From positions 1 through 64,000 of the forward strand of contig JBHJHI010000081.1 in NCBI GenBank assembly GCA_050330995.1: DNA of 64,000 nucleotides. The letters are read 5' to 3'. This stretch comes from Thermohalobaculum sp050330995. GTDB taxonomy: Bacteria; Pseudomonadota; Alphaproteobacteria; Rhodobacterales; Rhodobacteraceae. Below are positions 17,791-27,407 of the stretch, piece by piece (the first letter of the stretch is position 1; every line of letters begins with the position of its first letter). A model generated the notes under the pieces. That model was not told where the DNA came from and did no database searches. It worked only from the letters and a program-made list of their open reading frames with translations. A program made the translations under genes and the position numbers.

Positions 17791-17825
17791 GGAGCGCCGG
17801 CCGGTTCCGCACCGGTCGGCGCTCC
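17791..17825 (+). terminator. Strong 15-bp GC hairpin after CTERM gene
   Basis: Positions 17791-17805 pair with 17811-17825 around a 5-base loop, with one G-T wobble. It sits 61 bases after the stop codon of the CTERM protein gene and before the asnB-like gene. There is no U-run after it, which is common in GC-rich genomes, so it is a probable but unproven terminator. Confidence 0.5.
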
Positions 17826-18025
17826 GCGTCTCCGGCCGGCGGCTCCCGTAGCCGCCGCGCCCCGGGACGCCGGGACCACGGCCCGCTCGCGACGACCAAG
17901 GCACCGCGAGCACGCATCGAAGCACGAGCATTCGGGGGCCGGGGACCCGATCGGGGCGGCGAGGCCCAAAGGCCGCCCGAAAGCCGCGGCGGACACCGCC
18001 GCCACGAAACCACCGGAGGCTTCCC

Positions 18026-19555
18026 ATGTGCGGTTTCGTCTGCCTTTGGCGCGTCGGCGACGAGGATCTGGCCGCCGAGATGGTGCGCCGCATTAGCCAC
18101 CGCGGCCCCGACGCGCTCGAAGTGGTCCGCCCCGAGGGCGTGCCGGCCGTGCTCGCCCACTGCCGCCTCTCGATCATCGGCCCAGACGACGGGCGCCAGC
18201 CGATCCACGCCGAGCCGGGCGCGCTGGTGGTCAACGGCGAGATCTACAACCACGCCGACCTGCGCGCGATCCTGGGGCCGAGCGCGTTCCGCACGGCCTC
18301 CGACAGCGAGACGGTGCTCCATCTCTACCGCACGCGGCGCAAGCGCTGGGTCGAGCGCCTCGACGGCATGTTCGCCTTCGTGCTCGCGACCCACGAGCGG
18401 GTGATCGCCGCGCGCGACCCGCTCGGCATCAAGCCGCTCTACCTCGCCCGCCTCGGCGAGGGCCTCGCCTTCGCCTCCGAGCTCAAGGCTTTCGACGGGC
18501 TGTCGCTCGACAGCGTCGAGGCCGTGCCGCCGGGCACGCTCTACGACAGCCGCGACGGCTGGCGGCAGTGGTATCGCCTCGCCGCCGGCCGCGCCGAGCC
18601 CGAGCCGGACACGGACGTGGACGCGCTCGCGCGCGAACTGCGCCTCGTGCTCGAGGACGCGGTCGCCAAGTGGATGCTCGCCGACGTCGAGGTGGGCTCG
18701 TTCCTCTCGGGCGGGCTCGACAGCTCGATCATCGCCGCGATCGCGGCGCGCGTGCGCACCGACGCCGGGCGCGGCCCGCTCAAGACCTTCGCGGTCGGCC
18801 GCGCCGGCTCGCCCGACCTCCTCGCCGCCCGGGCGGTCGCCGAGCACATCGGCTCGGACCATTACGAGCACGAGTTCACTGCCCAAGACGTCGCCGACAA
18901 CCTCGCCCACGTGGTCTACCACCTGGAGAGCGCGGACGTGGACCTCGTGCGCTCGGCGATCCCGACGCTGTTCGCCGCCCGCCTCGCGCGCGCCCGCGTC
19001 AAGGCGGTGCTGACCGGCGAGGGCGCGGACGAGCTGTTCGCGGGCTACGCCTACCATCACGCCTACGCCGACGACCCGCGCGCACTGGCCGACGAGATCA
19101 CGCGGAGCCTGGGGACGATGCACAACATCAACCTCCAGCGCGTCGACCGCGTGACCATGGCCGAGAGCCTGGAGGCGCGCACCCCCTTCCTCGACCGCGA
19201 CCTGATCGACGTCGCCCAGTCGATCCCGGCGAGCCTGAAGATGGCGCGCACCGACCCCGCGCGGCGCGAGGCGCTCGGCGAGACCACCGAGAAGTGGATC
19301 CTGAGGAAGGCCTGCGAGGACCTGCTCCCCGACGATCTGGTCTGGCGCAAGAAGGCGCAGTTCGACGAGGGCTCGGGCACGGTCGACGCGCTCGCCGAGG
19401 CGCTGCGCCGCCATGCCGGCCACGGCGGCGACGTGAGCCGCGAGGAGGAGGGCGCGATCTACGAGCGCCTGCTCCGCGAGCGCTTCCGCGACGCCGATCT
19501 GGTGCTGGCCAACGCCGGCAGCTGGACCTCCGGGCGGGTGACGGCCGGGGCGTGA
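18026..19555 (+). CDS. asnB: Asparagine synthase (glutamine-hydrolysing) family protein
   Basis: A 509-residue amidotransferase. The N-terminal class II glutaminase domain begins MCGF, so Cys2 becomes the nucleophile after Met removal, and it has ISHRGPDA, RLSIIGP and VNGEIYNH as in AsnB. The C-terminal synthetase domain has the ATP pyrophosphatase loop FLSGGLDSSIIAA and later TGEGADELFAGYAYH. The length is at the short end for bacterial AsnB, with a trimmed C-terminus, so a role in amidating a cell-surface polymer or small molecule instead of free aspartate cannot be excluded. GGAGG sits upstream of the ATG at 18026. It lies on the plus strand between the mutase and pccA genes, with no obvious functional link to them. 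Confidence 0.85.
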   Translation: MCGFVCLWRVGDEDLAAEMVRRISHRGPDALEVVRPEGVPAVLAHCRLSIIGPDDGRQPIHAEPGALVVNGEIYNHADLRAILGPSAFRTASDSETVLHLYRTRRKRWVERLDGMFAFVLATHERVIAARDPLGIKPLYLARLGEGLAFASELKAFDGLSLDSVEAVPPGTLYDSRDGWRQWYRLAAGRAEPEPDTDVDALARELRLVLEDAVAKWMLADVEVGSFLSGGLDSSIIAAIAARVRTDAGRGPLKTFAVGRAGSPDLLAARAVAEHIGSDHYEHEFTAQDVADNLAHVVYHLESADVDLVRSAIPTLFAARLARARVKAVLTGEGADELFAGYAYHHAYADDPRALADEITRSLGTMHNINLQRVDRVTMAESLEARTPFLDRDLIDVAQSIPASLKMARTDPARREALGETTEKWILRKACEDLLPDDLVWRKKAQFDEGSGTVDALAEALRRHAGHGGDVSREEEGAIYERLLRERFRDADLVLANAGSWTSGRVTAGA

Positions 19556-19871
19556 CGCGCCCGCTCCGCCGGGTCGTCCGGCGGCGGTGCCCCCGCGCCG
19601 GACCTCGGCGGCGTGTTCGCGCCGAGACGCCGTCGCCGCGAACACGCCGGCCCCCGGCCGGCATCGCCTCGCGAGCATGAAGCCGCCGCGCGTTCCCCCG
19701 GCTTCGATACGGCGTCGAGGGGCGCCTCGCCCCGGCCTCCCCGTCTCTGACGCGGCGACCCGTCCGGGACAGGCGCCGTCCCCCGCGACGCGTTCGGAAC
19801 CGAGGGCCGCGCAAGGCTTTCTCCCGGTGACAAGCGAGGCTTATCCGGCATCGCCGGAAGGAGGCATCGTG
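19556..19871. other. Gene-free interval between asnB-like and desaturase genes
   Basis: About 316 GC-rich bases. No gene, repeat array or clear terminator hairpin is supported. The last 15 bases contain AAGGAGG, the ribosome binding site of the desaturase gene. Confidence 0.35.
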
Positions 19872-20912
19872 ATGGACACGAGCCCGCCCGAACGCCTGAA
19901 CCTGGCGCTCGCCGCCGGCCTGGGCGTGGTCCACCTCGCCGTGCTCGTGGCGCTGCCGCTATGGCTGCTGCCGCTCTCGCCCCTCTGGGGGTGGCTCCTG
20001 CTCCTGCCGATGGCGCTGACGCCGACGCTCTGGTCGCTGACGCACGAGGCGGTCCATGGCTCGCTCGCCCGCGCGCGTCCGCTGAACGACCGGCTCGGGC
20101 GCCTGCTCGCCGGGCTCTACGGCGCGCCCTTCCAGGTGCTGCGCCTCGGCCATCTGATGCACCACCGCTTCAACCGCACCGCGCTGAACCGCGTCGAGGT
20201 GGTCGAGAGCGCGCCGCCCACCCCGCGCGAGCGCGCCGGCTACTACGCGCGCCTGTTCGGCGGGCTCTATCTCGGCGAGATCGCCTGCGCCCCCCTCGCG
20301 ATCCTGCCGAAGCGCGCCCGCGGCCTGATGGTGGCGCTCGCCTTCGGGGCCGAATTGGAGGACGGGCGCAGCATGGCCCCGGCCGCGCGCCGCCAACTGC
20401 TGGAGGAGCCGGGGCGCACCAAGATGCGCACCGAAGGGGTCCTGATCGCCCTCGGCCTCGCGGGCGCCCTCGCACTGTTCGGCGCGCACTGGTGGATGCT
20501 GGCGCTGGCGCTGCTCGGGCGTGGTCTGGTCGTCTCGGGTCTCGACAACGTCTACCACTACGGCAACGCGCTCGACGAGCGCGCGGCCGGGAGCGATCTG
20601 CCCCTGCCCCGCCCGCTGCGCCTCCTGTTCCTGAACTTCAACTACCACGGCACCCACCACGCGCGGCCGCACCTGCCCTGGACGGCGCTGCCGGGCGCCT
20701 TCGTCGAGCTGGACCGCCGCTTCGCCGGCCCGTTCAGCACGGCGCTCTGGCGGCAGTTGGACGGGCCGATCCCGGAGCAGGCGTTCGTCGCGCAGGGGGC
20801 GGGCGACGAGGCCGGGCCGGAAGCGCACGACGACGAGGCCGGGCCGGGGAGGCACGACGACCGGGCCGCCTCGGAGGCGCGCGACGAGGAGCGACAGGCG
20901 ACCGCCGCGTGA
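19872..20912 (+). CDS. Fatty acid desaturase family protein
   Basis: A 346-residue membrane protein of the membrane-bound desaturase/hydroxylase superfamily. All three histidine boxes that bind the di-iron centre are visible: LTHEAVHGS (about residue 58), GHLMHHRFN (about 95) and NYHGTHHARPH (about 257). Hydrophobic segments precede the first box and lie between the second and third. The tail after about residue 295 is a low-complexity series of Asp/Glu/Ala/Gly/His (GDEAGPEAHDDEAGP and similar) without a known role. The start is ATG 19872, seven bases after a perfect AAGGAGG; the overlapping GTG at 19869 is too close. It probably desaturates acyl lipids, or hydroxylates a related substrate such as a carotenoid or sterol-like lipid; the substrate cannot be fixed from sequence. 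Confidence 0.8.
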   Translation: MDTSPPERLNLALAAGLGVVHLAVLVALPLWLLPLSPLWGWLLLLPMALTPTLWSLTHEAVHGSLARARPLNDRLGRLLAGLYGAPFQVLRLGHLMHHRFNRTALNRVEVVESAPPTPRERAGYYARLFGGLYLGEIACAPLAILPKRARGLMVALAFGAELEDGRSMAPAARRQLLEEPGRTKMRTEGVLIALGLAGALALFGAHWWMLALALLGRGLVVSGLDNVYHYGNALDERAAGSDLPLPRPLRLLFLNFNYHGTHHARPHLPWTALPGAFVELDRRFAGPFSTALWRQLDGPIPEQAFVAQGAGDEAGPEAHDDEAGPGRHDDRAASEARDEERQATAA

Positions 20913-21040
20913 GACGGGCGACCCGACCGCGCCGCGCGCCGGATCGGGCGGTCCCGGGGCGCCCGGCCGCGCCGCCCGCGCTGGAAAGCGCCCCGGCGCG
21001 CGCCACCTCGACGGGTCGTCCTCGCCACGGAGCCTCGTTC

Positions 21041-21388
21041 ATGCCCCTCGCCCGCCTCTTCGTCCTCACCGCGCTCGTCGCCCTGCCCGCCTCGGCCGCC
21101 GACACGCTCTCGGACGAGGCGATCCGCGATCTGGTGAGCGGCAACACGGTGACCGGCTCGATGAGCGGCTCGGGCGGCTACGCCGAATACTACGCCGAGG
21201 ACGGCACCATCCGCGCCGAGGACTACGAGGGCGAATGGTCGATCGAGGGCGAGCGCATGTGCTTCGCCTACGGGGGCGAGGCGACCTGCTACGCCGTCGC
21301 GCGCGAGGGCGACGCGGTGACGTAGATCGCCGAAGGCGAGACGGCTGGCACCGGCACGGTGGTCGAGGGGAACCCGCGGGGGTTTTGA
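21041..21388 (+). pseudogene. Small secreted protein with premature TAG
   Basis: The ATG at 21041 starts a signal peptide (MPLARLFVLTALVALPASA) and a small domain with SGSGGYAEYYAEDGTI, YEGEWSIEGERMCFAYGG and CYAVAREGD, typical of short periplasmic proteins with two conserved cysteines. Translation stops at TAG 21323-21325 after 94 residues. The same frame then stays open and protein-like for 20 more codons (IAEGETAGTGTVVEGNPRGF) to TGA at 21386-21388. The extra codons read as the natural end of the domain, so the TAG is probably a recent nonsense change, for example from a tyrosine codon. The 94-residue product might still function. The next bases enter the AT-rich island. Confidence 0.6.
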
Positions 21389-21468
21389 GACGCGCTCGGC
21401 AGCTATGTGACGACCCTAGTGGAAGCATCTAGCTATGACCTGAGGCGGACGCTTGACATCATTTTTAC

Positions 21469-21585
21469 TTATTTGAGAAGCGCGTCCCTAAATCCAGCAT
21501 AAATACACTTCGTTTTCGACAACTCCAAGTATATTTCCTGATGCACATCATCGAACAGGCTCAAGAGATAGGAAATCTCAGCCAT
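21469..21585 (-). CDS. 38-residue overlapping small ORF
   Basis: The ATG at 21585 overlaps the last eight bases of the upstream gene (its stop is at 21578-21580), and a 38-codon frame runs to TAA at 21469. The product begins MAEISYLLSLFDD and ends in GFRDALLK, with a balanced, non-repetitive composition unlike random GC-rich frames. Such an overlap suggests translational coupling. A different reading is that a frameshift separated the real C-terminus of the upstream protein, which would make one longer protein. Both lie in the AT-rich island at about 21.4-22.2 kb. No family is recognised. Confidence 0.35.
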   Translation of the reverse strand: MAEISYLLSLFDDVHQEIYLELSKTKCIYAGFRDALLK

Positions 21586-22177
21586 TTTCTGCCTTATTGC
21601 AATTTTTCTCTATATAGTCTGAAATCATTGCAGCAAGATCATTTCTCTCTTCGATCTCTGTATAAATATTTTCGGCAATAGTAAAATTGAACGAGTAATT
21701 CTCATATCCATCGAATCTCGTTGTAGTATATGAAAGCCAATTATTTTTGAAAAACTCGCCAAAATCTCCATCACGCACTTGCCGTTCAAACTGAGCAAGA
21801 CGATCGGCATTATCAGCAACAGCTTCGCGACTTCTATTAAAACGATGCCATGCCTCTTTCGTAAGGGAAGCTGGAGGCCCAGACCATTCTAAGGATATAT
21901 TTCCATAGTGCTTACCATCTACATCAACATTGGCAATTTCAAAAATTGAAAGATCTATGCTTGTCAATGTAATATGATTAGCGAAAACCGACTCGCGACG
22001 CCGCTGGATTCGCATGGTGCATTCTATAATATCCACTGCTTGCCGAGTATCAGGTGGCGCAGATAGCTCAAATGTCAGTCTTTTCTCAAGTGAAGTATGA
22101 GTAGAACTAGCCGATGCAAGCGTAAGGCTTATCGCAGAAAGCCCAAACAGTATCATTGCTTTATATAGTATCGGCAA
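21578..22177 (-). CDS. Hypothetical secreted protein in AT-rich island
   Basis: A 199-residue protein with a signal peptide (MPILYKAMILFGLSAISLTL, cleavage near residues 22-25). The mature part is mixed alpha/beta with one early cysteine in IIECTMRIQRR and another near the end in EKNCNKAENG. I recognise no family. The codons are strikingly AT-rich next to the GC-rich host genes on both sides, which points to recent acquisition. It sits between the nonsense-mutated gene at 21041 and pccA, on the pccA strand and 84 bases downstream of pccA, so it may be read from the pcc transcript. Its stop overlaps a 38-codon ORF. Confidence 0.6.
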   Translation of the reverse strand: MPILYKAMILFGLSAISLTLASASSTHTSLEKRLTFELSAPPDTRQAVDIIECTMRIQRRRESVFANHITLTSIDLSIFEIANVDVDGKHYGNISLEWSGPPASLTKEAWHRFNRSREAVADNADRLAQFERQVRDGDFGEFFKNNWLSYTTTRFDGYENYSFNFTIAENIYTEIEERNDLAAMISDYIEKNCNKAENG

Positions 22178-22261
22178 GAACGTTATCGTACGTGTGTCTC
22201 ATGGAAGATTTCCAGTGAGGCGTAGCTTGGCCTGCTTCTGGCGCAAAGCCGCCCCTGCCCC

Positions 22262-24328
<2,067 letters not shown>

Positions 24329-24509
24329 CGGCGCCCCGGCAGCCGCGCGTCGGAGGGAAGCCGGCGGCGGGGCGCGGCGGGTCGCGGCCGGGCCCGCTTT
24401 CTCGCCGCGCGGGGACGAGGCGTCAATATCGCGCACGCGAAGGCGACGAACCGATGACGCCGCGACGCACCGATGCCTCGCCGGGAGGCCGCGCGCCCGA
24501 GCGTCGCGC

Positions 24510-25076
24510 TCAGCCCTCGGCGCGCAGCGGCGCCTCCGCCGGCACGACCCCGCCGGCCCGCGTCCGCGCGATCGCCCAGCCGCGGTGGCGCGCGATCCGC
24601 GCCGGCGCCATCGCCCGCTCCAGCTTGCCCCGCCCCGGCACCGAGCGGCCGAACACCGCGAGCGTCACCGCTACGCCGTCCCCGGCCGGGTCGATCCCGA
24701 CCACGAGGCTCACCGCCTTGGCCCCGGCGAGGGCGCGCGCCGCGTCCTGGCGCACGGCATGGGCGATCCAGTAGCCGAGCGCGGGGTCGGCCGGATCGAC
24801 GCCCGACGGCAGGCCGAGGCAGGAGCGCACCACCGCCACCGGCGGCCCCGAGCCGAGGCGGGCCGAGACCAGCCACGCGGCCCCGTCGGCCTGGCCTCGG
24901 CGAAAGCGCAGCATCGCCGCGCCATCGGGGCGGCGCGCGATCGGGTCGGCCAGCACCGCGTCGACGGCCGCGCGCAGGCCGGCGTGGTCGCGCGGGGCCG
25001 GTCCGAGGCCGGGGTGGCCGGCAGGGGCGTCCGCCCCGGCCTCGGTCTCGCCCTCGGCGAGCGGATCGTCAGTCAT
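24510..25076 (-). CDS. Hypothetical protein in pcc region
   Basis: A 188-residue soluble protein of no family I recognise. The N-terminal 35 residues are low-complexity and acidic, followed by a region with AAMLRFRRGQADGAAW, VVRSCLGLPSGVDPADPALG and VSLVVGIDPAGDGVAVTLAV that reads as an alpha/beta domain. There is no signal peptide or membrane segment. Its start overlaps the end of the membrane-protein gene at 25069 by eight bases, so the two are likely translated together. It is 181 bases upstream of pccA on the same strand and could be part of its transcript. Confidence 0.55.
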   Translation of the reverse strand: MTDDPLAEGETEAGADAPAGHPGLGPAPRDHAGLRAAVDAVLADPIARRPDGAAMLRFRRGQADGAAWLVSARLGSGPPVAVVRSCLGLPSGVDPADPALGYWIAHAVRQDAARALAGAKAVSLVVGIDPAGDGVAVTLAVFGRSVPGRGKLERAMAPARIARHRGWAIARTRAGGVVPAEAPLRAEG

Positions 25077-25326
25077 GGTCGGGCAACAACACCATCACGC
25101 GCCAAGCGATGCCGAGCATGCCTGCGGTCACCGCCGTCATCAAGGCCGTGATCGCGAGCGCCAGCGGGCCGGCCTCGGCGGTCTTGAACAGCGTGCCGAA
25201 GCCCCGGACGTCCATCTCCACCGCGATCAGCAGCAGCAGCCAGCCGGCGGCGATGCCGTCGCCGGCGCCGATGGCGACGAGGCGCAGCAGCCGCCCCGGC
25301 GGGGGATCGGTCCGTGGGCGGGTCAT
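25069..25326 (-). CDS. Small membrane protein
   Basis: An 85-residue protein with a basic N-terminus (MTRPRTDPPPGRLLRL) and two hydrophobic segments (about residues 16-38 and 55-78) separated by a short acidic loop, EMDVRGFGTLFKTAEAG. The ATG at 25326 is favoured over an in-frame start at 25362 because it directly precedes the conserved-looking basic region and has GGGAGCC upstream. Its last codons overlap the start of the hypothetical gene at 24510-25076 by eight bases, so they form a tight pair, possibly in the pccA transcript. Function unknown. Confidence 0.55.
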   Translation of the reverse strand: MTRPRTDPPPGRLLRLVAIGAGDGIAAGWLLLLIAVEMDVRGFGTLFKTAEAGPLALAITALMTAVTAGMLGIAWRVMVLLPDHD

Positions 25327-25412
25327 GGCGGGCTCCCTCTCGACGTCGTCGCGAGGGGTCAACCGCGCCGGCCCGCGGCGGGTCCGGGCGCCGGGCGCGT
25401 CATCGTCGCGCG

Positions 25413-25706
25413 TCAGTAGCGGTAGCCGCGCCGGGGGTACGCGCGCCGGTAGCCCCGGCCGTAGTGGCGATAGCCGCGCCCGCCCCGGCGGTAGCCGCGG
25501 TCCTTGTCGGCCGTGACCGCGCCGATGCCCGCCCCGATCGCGCCGCCGATCAGCGCGCCGCCGCCGCGGTCGCTCGGCGAGAGCGCCGCGCCCGCGCCCG
25601 CCCCGATCGCGCCGCCGACGATGGCGCGCTCGCCGGGGGTACCGCCGGCGCAGCCGCCGAGGACGAGGGTGCCGATCACGGCGCCGAGAGCCAGAAGCCG
25701 TCGCAT
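25413..25706 (-). CDS. Glycine-zipper lipoprotein
   Basis: A 97-residue lipoprotein. The lipobox is LVLGGC (cysteine at residue 19). Two glycine-zipper runs follow, VGGAIGAGAGAA and IGGAIGAGIGAV, of the kind seen in small outer-membrane lipoproteins such as SlyB/OsmB-like proteins. The C-terminus is a Gly-Tyr-Arg repeat tail (GYRRGGRGYRHYGRGYRRAY), strongly basic, which could bind acidic surface polymer. The ATG at 25706 has AAGGA eight bases upstream; an in-frame ATG at 25724 is less likely. It is probably anchored in the outer membrane; the role is envelope-structural or stress-related by analogy only. Confidence 0.7.
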   Translation of the reverse strand: MRRLLALGAVIGTLVLGGCAGGTPGERAIVGGAIGAGAGAALSPSDRGGGALIGGAIGAGIGAVTADKDRGYRRGGRGYRHYGRGYRRAYPRRGYRY

Positions 25707-26136
25707 GATGGGGTCCTTCCGCATGCCGTCTCGCCCCCTCCCGAACGCCGGCGCCGAGCGCTGCCGTCGCGCGGCGGAGGGCGCGTCGTCCGCGGCGATG
25801 GCGCGACGAGAGGCGAATTCCCGCCCTGTCGTCACGTCACCCCGGAACGCCGACGCGGCGGGCGTCGCGAGGGCGCGATTCCAGCGCAGACGGGCGTGTC
25901 AACGATCTGTCAGGATCGCGGCGTCCCCGGACCGGGCCGGTTTCGCCTGTCCGTCCGGGAGCTTGCGATCCGGGGCCGGCCCGTCCGATCCGTGGCCCGC
26001 CGTATCGTCCGCGCCGCGAACCTCGATCCGGGGGGCGTTCCGGGGCTGGATCGCGCGCCCGCGGCCACGGAGACGCACCATCCCGGTTCCGACCGGCCCT
26101 GCCCGCCCCGCCGCCGGGCGCCGCGCCTTCACTTGC
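25707..26136. other. Gene-free interval between lipoprotein and ridA
   Basis: About 430 GC-rich bases. Frames on both strands are random in composition and lack ribosome binding sites. It should contain the promoter of the lipoprotein gene, but I see no convincing boxes or hairpins. Confidence 0.3.
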
Positions 26137-26553
26137 TCAGTCCGGGCGTCGGGCGAGGCAGTCGACCTCGACCAGCGCGCCTACGGCGAGGGCGGTGACG
26201 CCCACGGTGGTCCGCGCCGGCAGCCGGTCGGGCGCGAAGAAGGTGCAGTAGGTGTCGTTGAAGGCGGCGTAGTCACGCTCGAAGTGGGTAAGATAGGCGC
26301 GGCACTGCACGACGGCGTCGAGGTCGAGCCCGACGCCCCGGAGCACGAGCCGCAGGTTCTCCATCACGCGGACGGTCTGGGCTTCGATGCCCTCGGGGAG
26401 GGCCGCGTCGGGATCGGCCGGGTCGGTCGGCATCTGACCGGAGAGGACGAGCCACGGCGGGGCCTCGACGGCGTGGGAGAAGGGGGCGACTGGGGTGGGG
26501 GCAACAACAATTCTATGGAACGCGATGTGATTAGACAATTCTTGCGCTTCCAC
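26137..26553 (-). CDS. RidA family protein with replaced 5' end
   Basis: A RidA/YjgF-type enamine deaminase-like protein. The core is clear: RIVVAPTPVAPFSHAVEA, LVLSGQMPTDP, a helix with ENLRLVLRGVGLDLDAVVQ, and ARTTVGVTALAVGALVEVDC, where the arginine and the final E/C positions match the active-site region. The N-terminus is odd. No ATG or ribosome binding site precedes RIVVAP; the frame opens only at GTG 26551-26553, inside AT-rich DNA, and the first 11 or so residues (VEAQELSNHIAFH) come from that foreign DNA, overlapping the last 23 bases of the gene at 26531. I infer that insertion removed the original start. Expression and activity are therefore in doubt. Confidence 0.7.
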   Translation of the reverse strand: MEAQELSNHIAFHRIVVAPTPVAPFSHAVEAPPWLVLSGQMPTDPADPDAALPEGIEAQTVRVMENLRLVLRGVGLDLDAVVQCRAYLTHFERDYAAFNDTYCTFFAPDRLPARTTVGVTALAVGALVEVDCLARRPD

Positions 26554-27304
26554 TGACTATATGGGAGGATTTCGTACCAAGCAAACTATTAGCATACACT
26601 CGCCCTTTGAGGGACCAGACATCATCATATCCCTTCACATTCTTGGATACAATTAAGCGATCGACATACAGCAGGCCGGCGCGTACAAGATTTGATAACT
26701 TTTTATCATCCTCTAGATCGATATTATATCCAGATACATATTTTGATCCACAATACAATAGCATATCCTTTATCAAGCCCCCTTCTATGGGAGAACTCGG
26801 GGACAAAATTGATTTTAGAATATCCTTACCGTTTACATCAAAATCTCCTCTCTCTATCCTTAAAAATAGAAGATCCGCAATACCCAGAAAACCTCCCTCC
26901 ATGAAGTATGCAGTGAGACGAGGATCATCACCATCTTCTCCATCTGAGTCTATGTCTATTGGTGCGTTTTTTACATAAAAATTATCAAATAATCTTGCCT
27001 CATCAGGGCCAATATTTTTCAAAGCATTAACAAGACCCAAGTCTTCCGGATCAAAATTCTCTGGCGCTTGAGCCAGAACTCTAGCCCAAAGCTCAAGTAT
27101 ATTTTCATAATCCAAACTTTTTCGCGAGGCGCCCTCTGACCAATCCACAAGAAATCTAGTAGATACAGCCCGCCCTGCCCTTGAAGTACCTGCTCGAATT
27201 TCTTTCGCTCTAATTAAAGCAGCGGCCAACGCATCCTTATTATACACTCGCCCAGAATACATAGCATCACGAACTGCACCAATAGGTCCTCCTATTAAGC
27301 CCAC
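26531..27304 (-). CDS. AT-rich gene resembling Abi-alpha/DUF4393 proteins
   Basis: A 257-residue protein from GTG 27304. The central part has SRKSLDYENILELWARVLAQ and LKNIGPDEARLFDNFY, a pattern like DUF4393 (Pfam Abi_alpha), whose members usually read as a set of helices with a W-x-x-L-L-A block and an EA-K/R-L-L-D block. The similarity is by eye and not strong. The open frame continues upstream through SRIADYTADAV without an ATG, while AAAGGGGG followed by ATG at about 27340 lies in another frame, so a frameshift near the start is possible. Codons are AT-rich. It fills the gap between pccB and ridA on the same strand. A phage-defence role is a hypothesis only. Confidence 0.45.
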   Translation of the reverse strand: MGLIGGPIGAVRDAMYSGRVYNKDALAAALIRAKEIRAGTSRAGRAVSTRFLVDWSEGASRKSLDYENILELWARVLAQAPENFDPEDLGLVNALKNIGPDEARLFDNFYVKNAPIDIDSDGEDGDDPRLTAYFMEGGFLGIADLLFLRIERGDFDVNGKDILKSILSPSSPIEGGLIKDMLLYCGSKYVSGYNIDLEDDKKLSNLVRAGLLYVDRLIVSKNVKGYDDVWSLKGRVYANSLLGTKSSHIVSGSARIV

Positions 27305-27407
27305 AGCATCTGCCGTGTAATCAGCTATACGTGAGAATGCATTTCCCCCTTTATTACAAGTGAGAATGTGCCAGCTTTGATTTCTATAACCGATTCTTGA
27401 GACATTT

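Noticed and set aside
25314..26198. Plus-strand frame opposite lipoprotein and ridA genes
   Set aside because: Alanine/arginine-rich random composition, no ribosome binding site, and antisense to supported genes.
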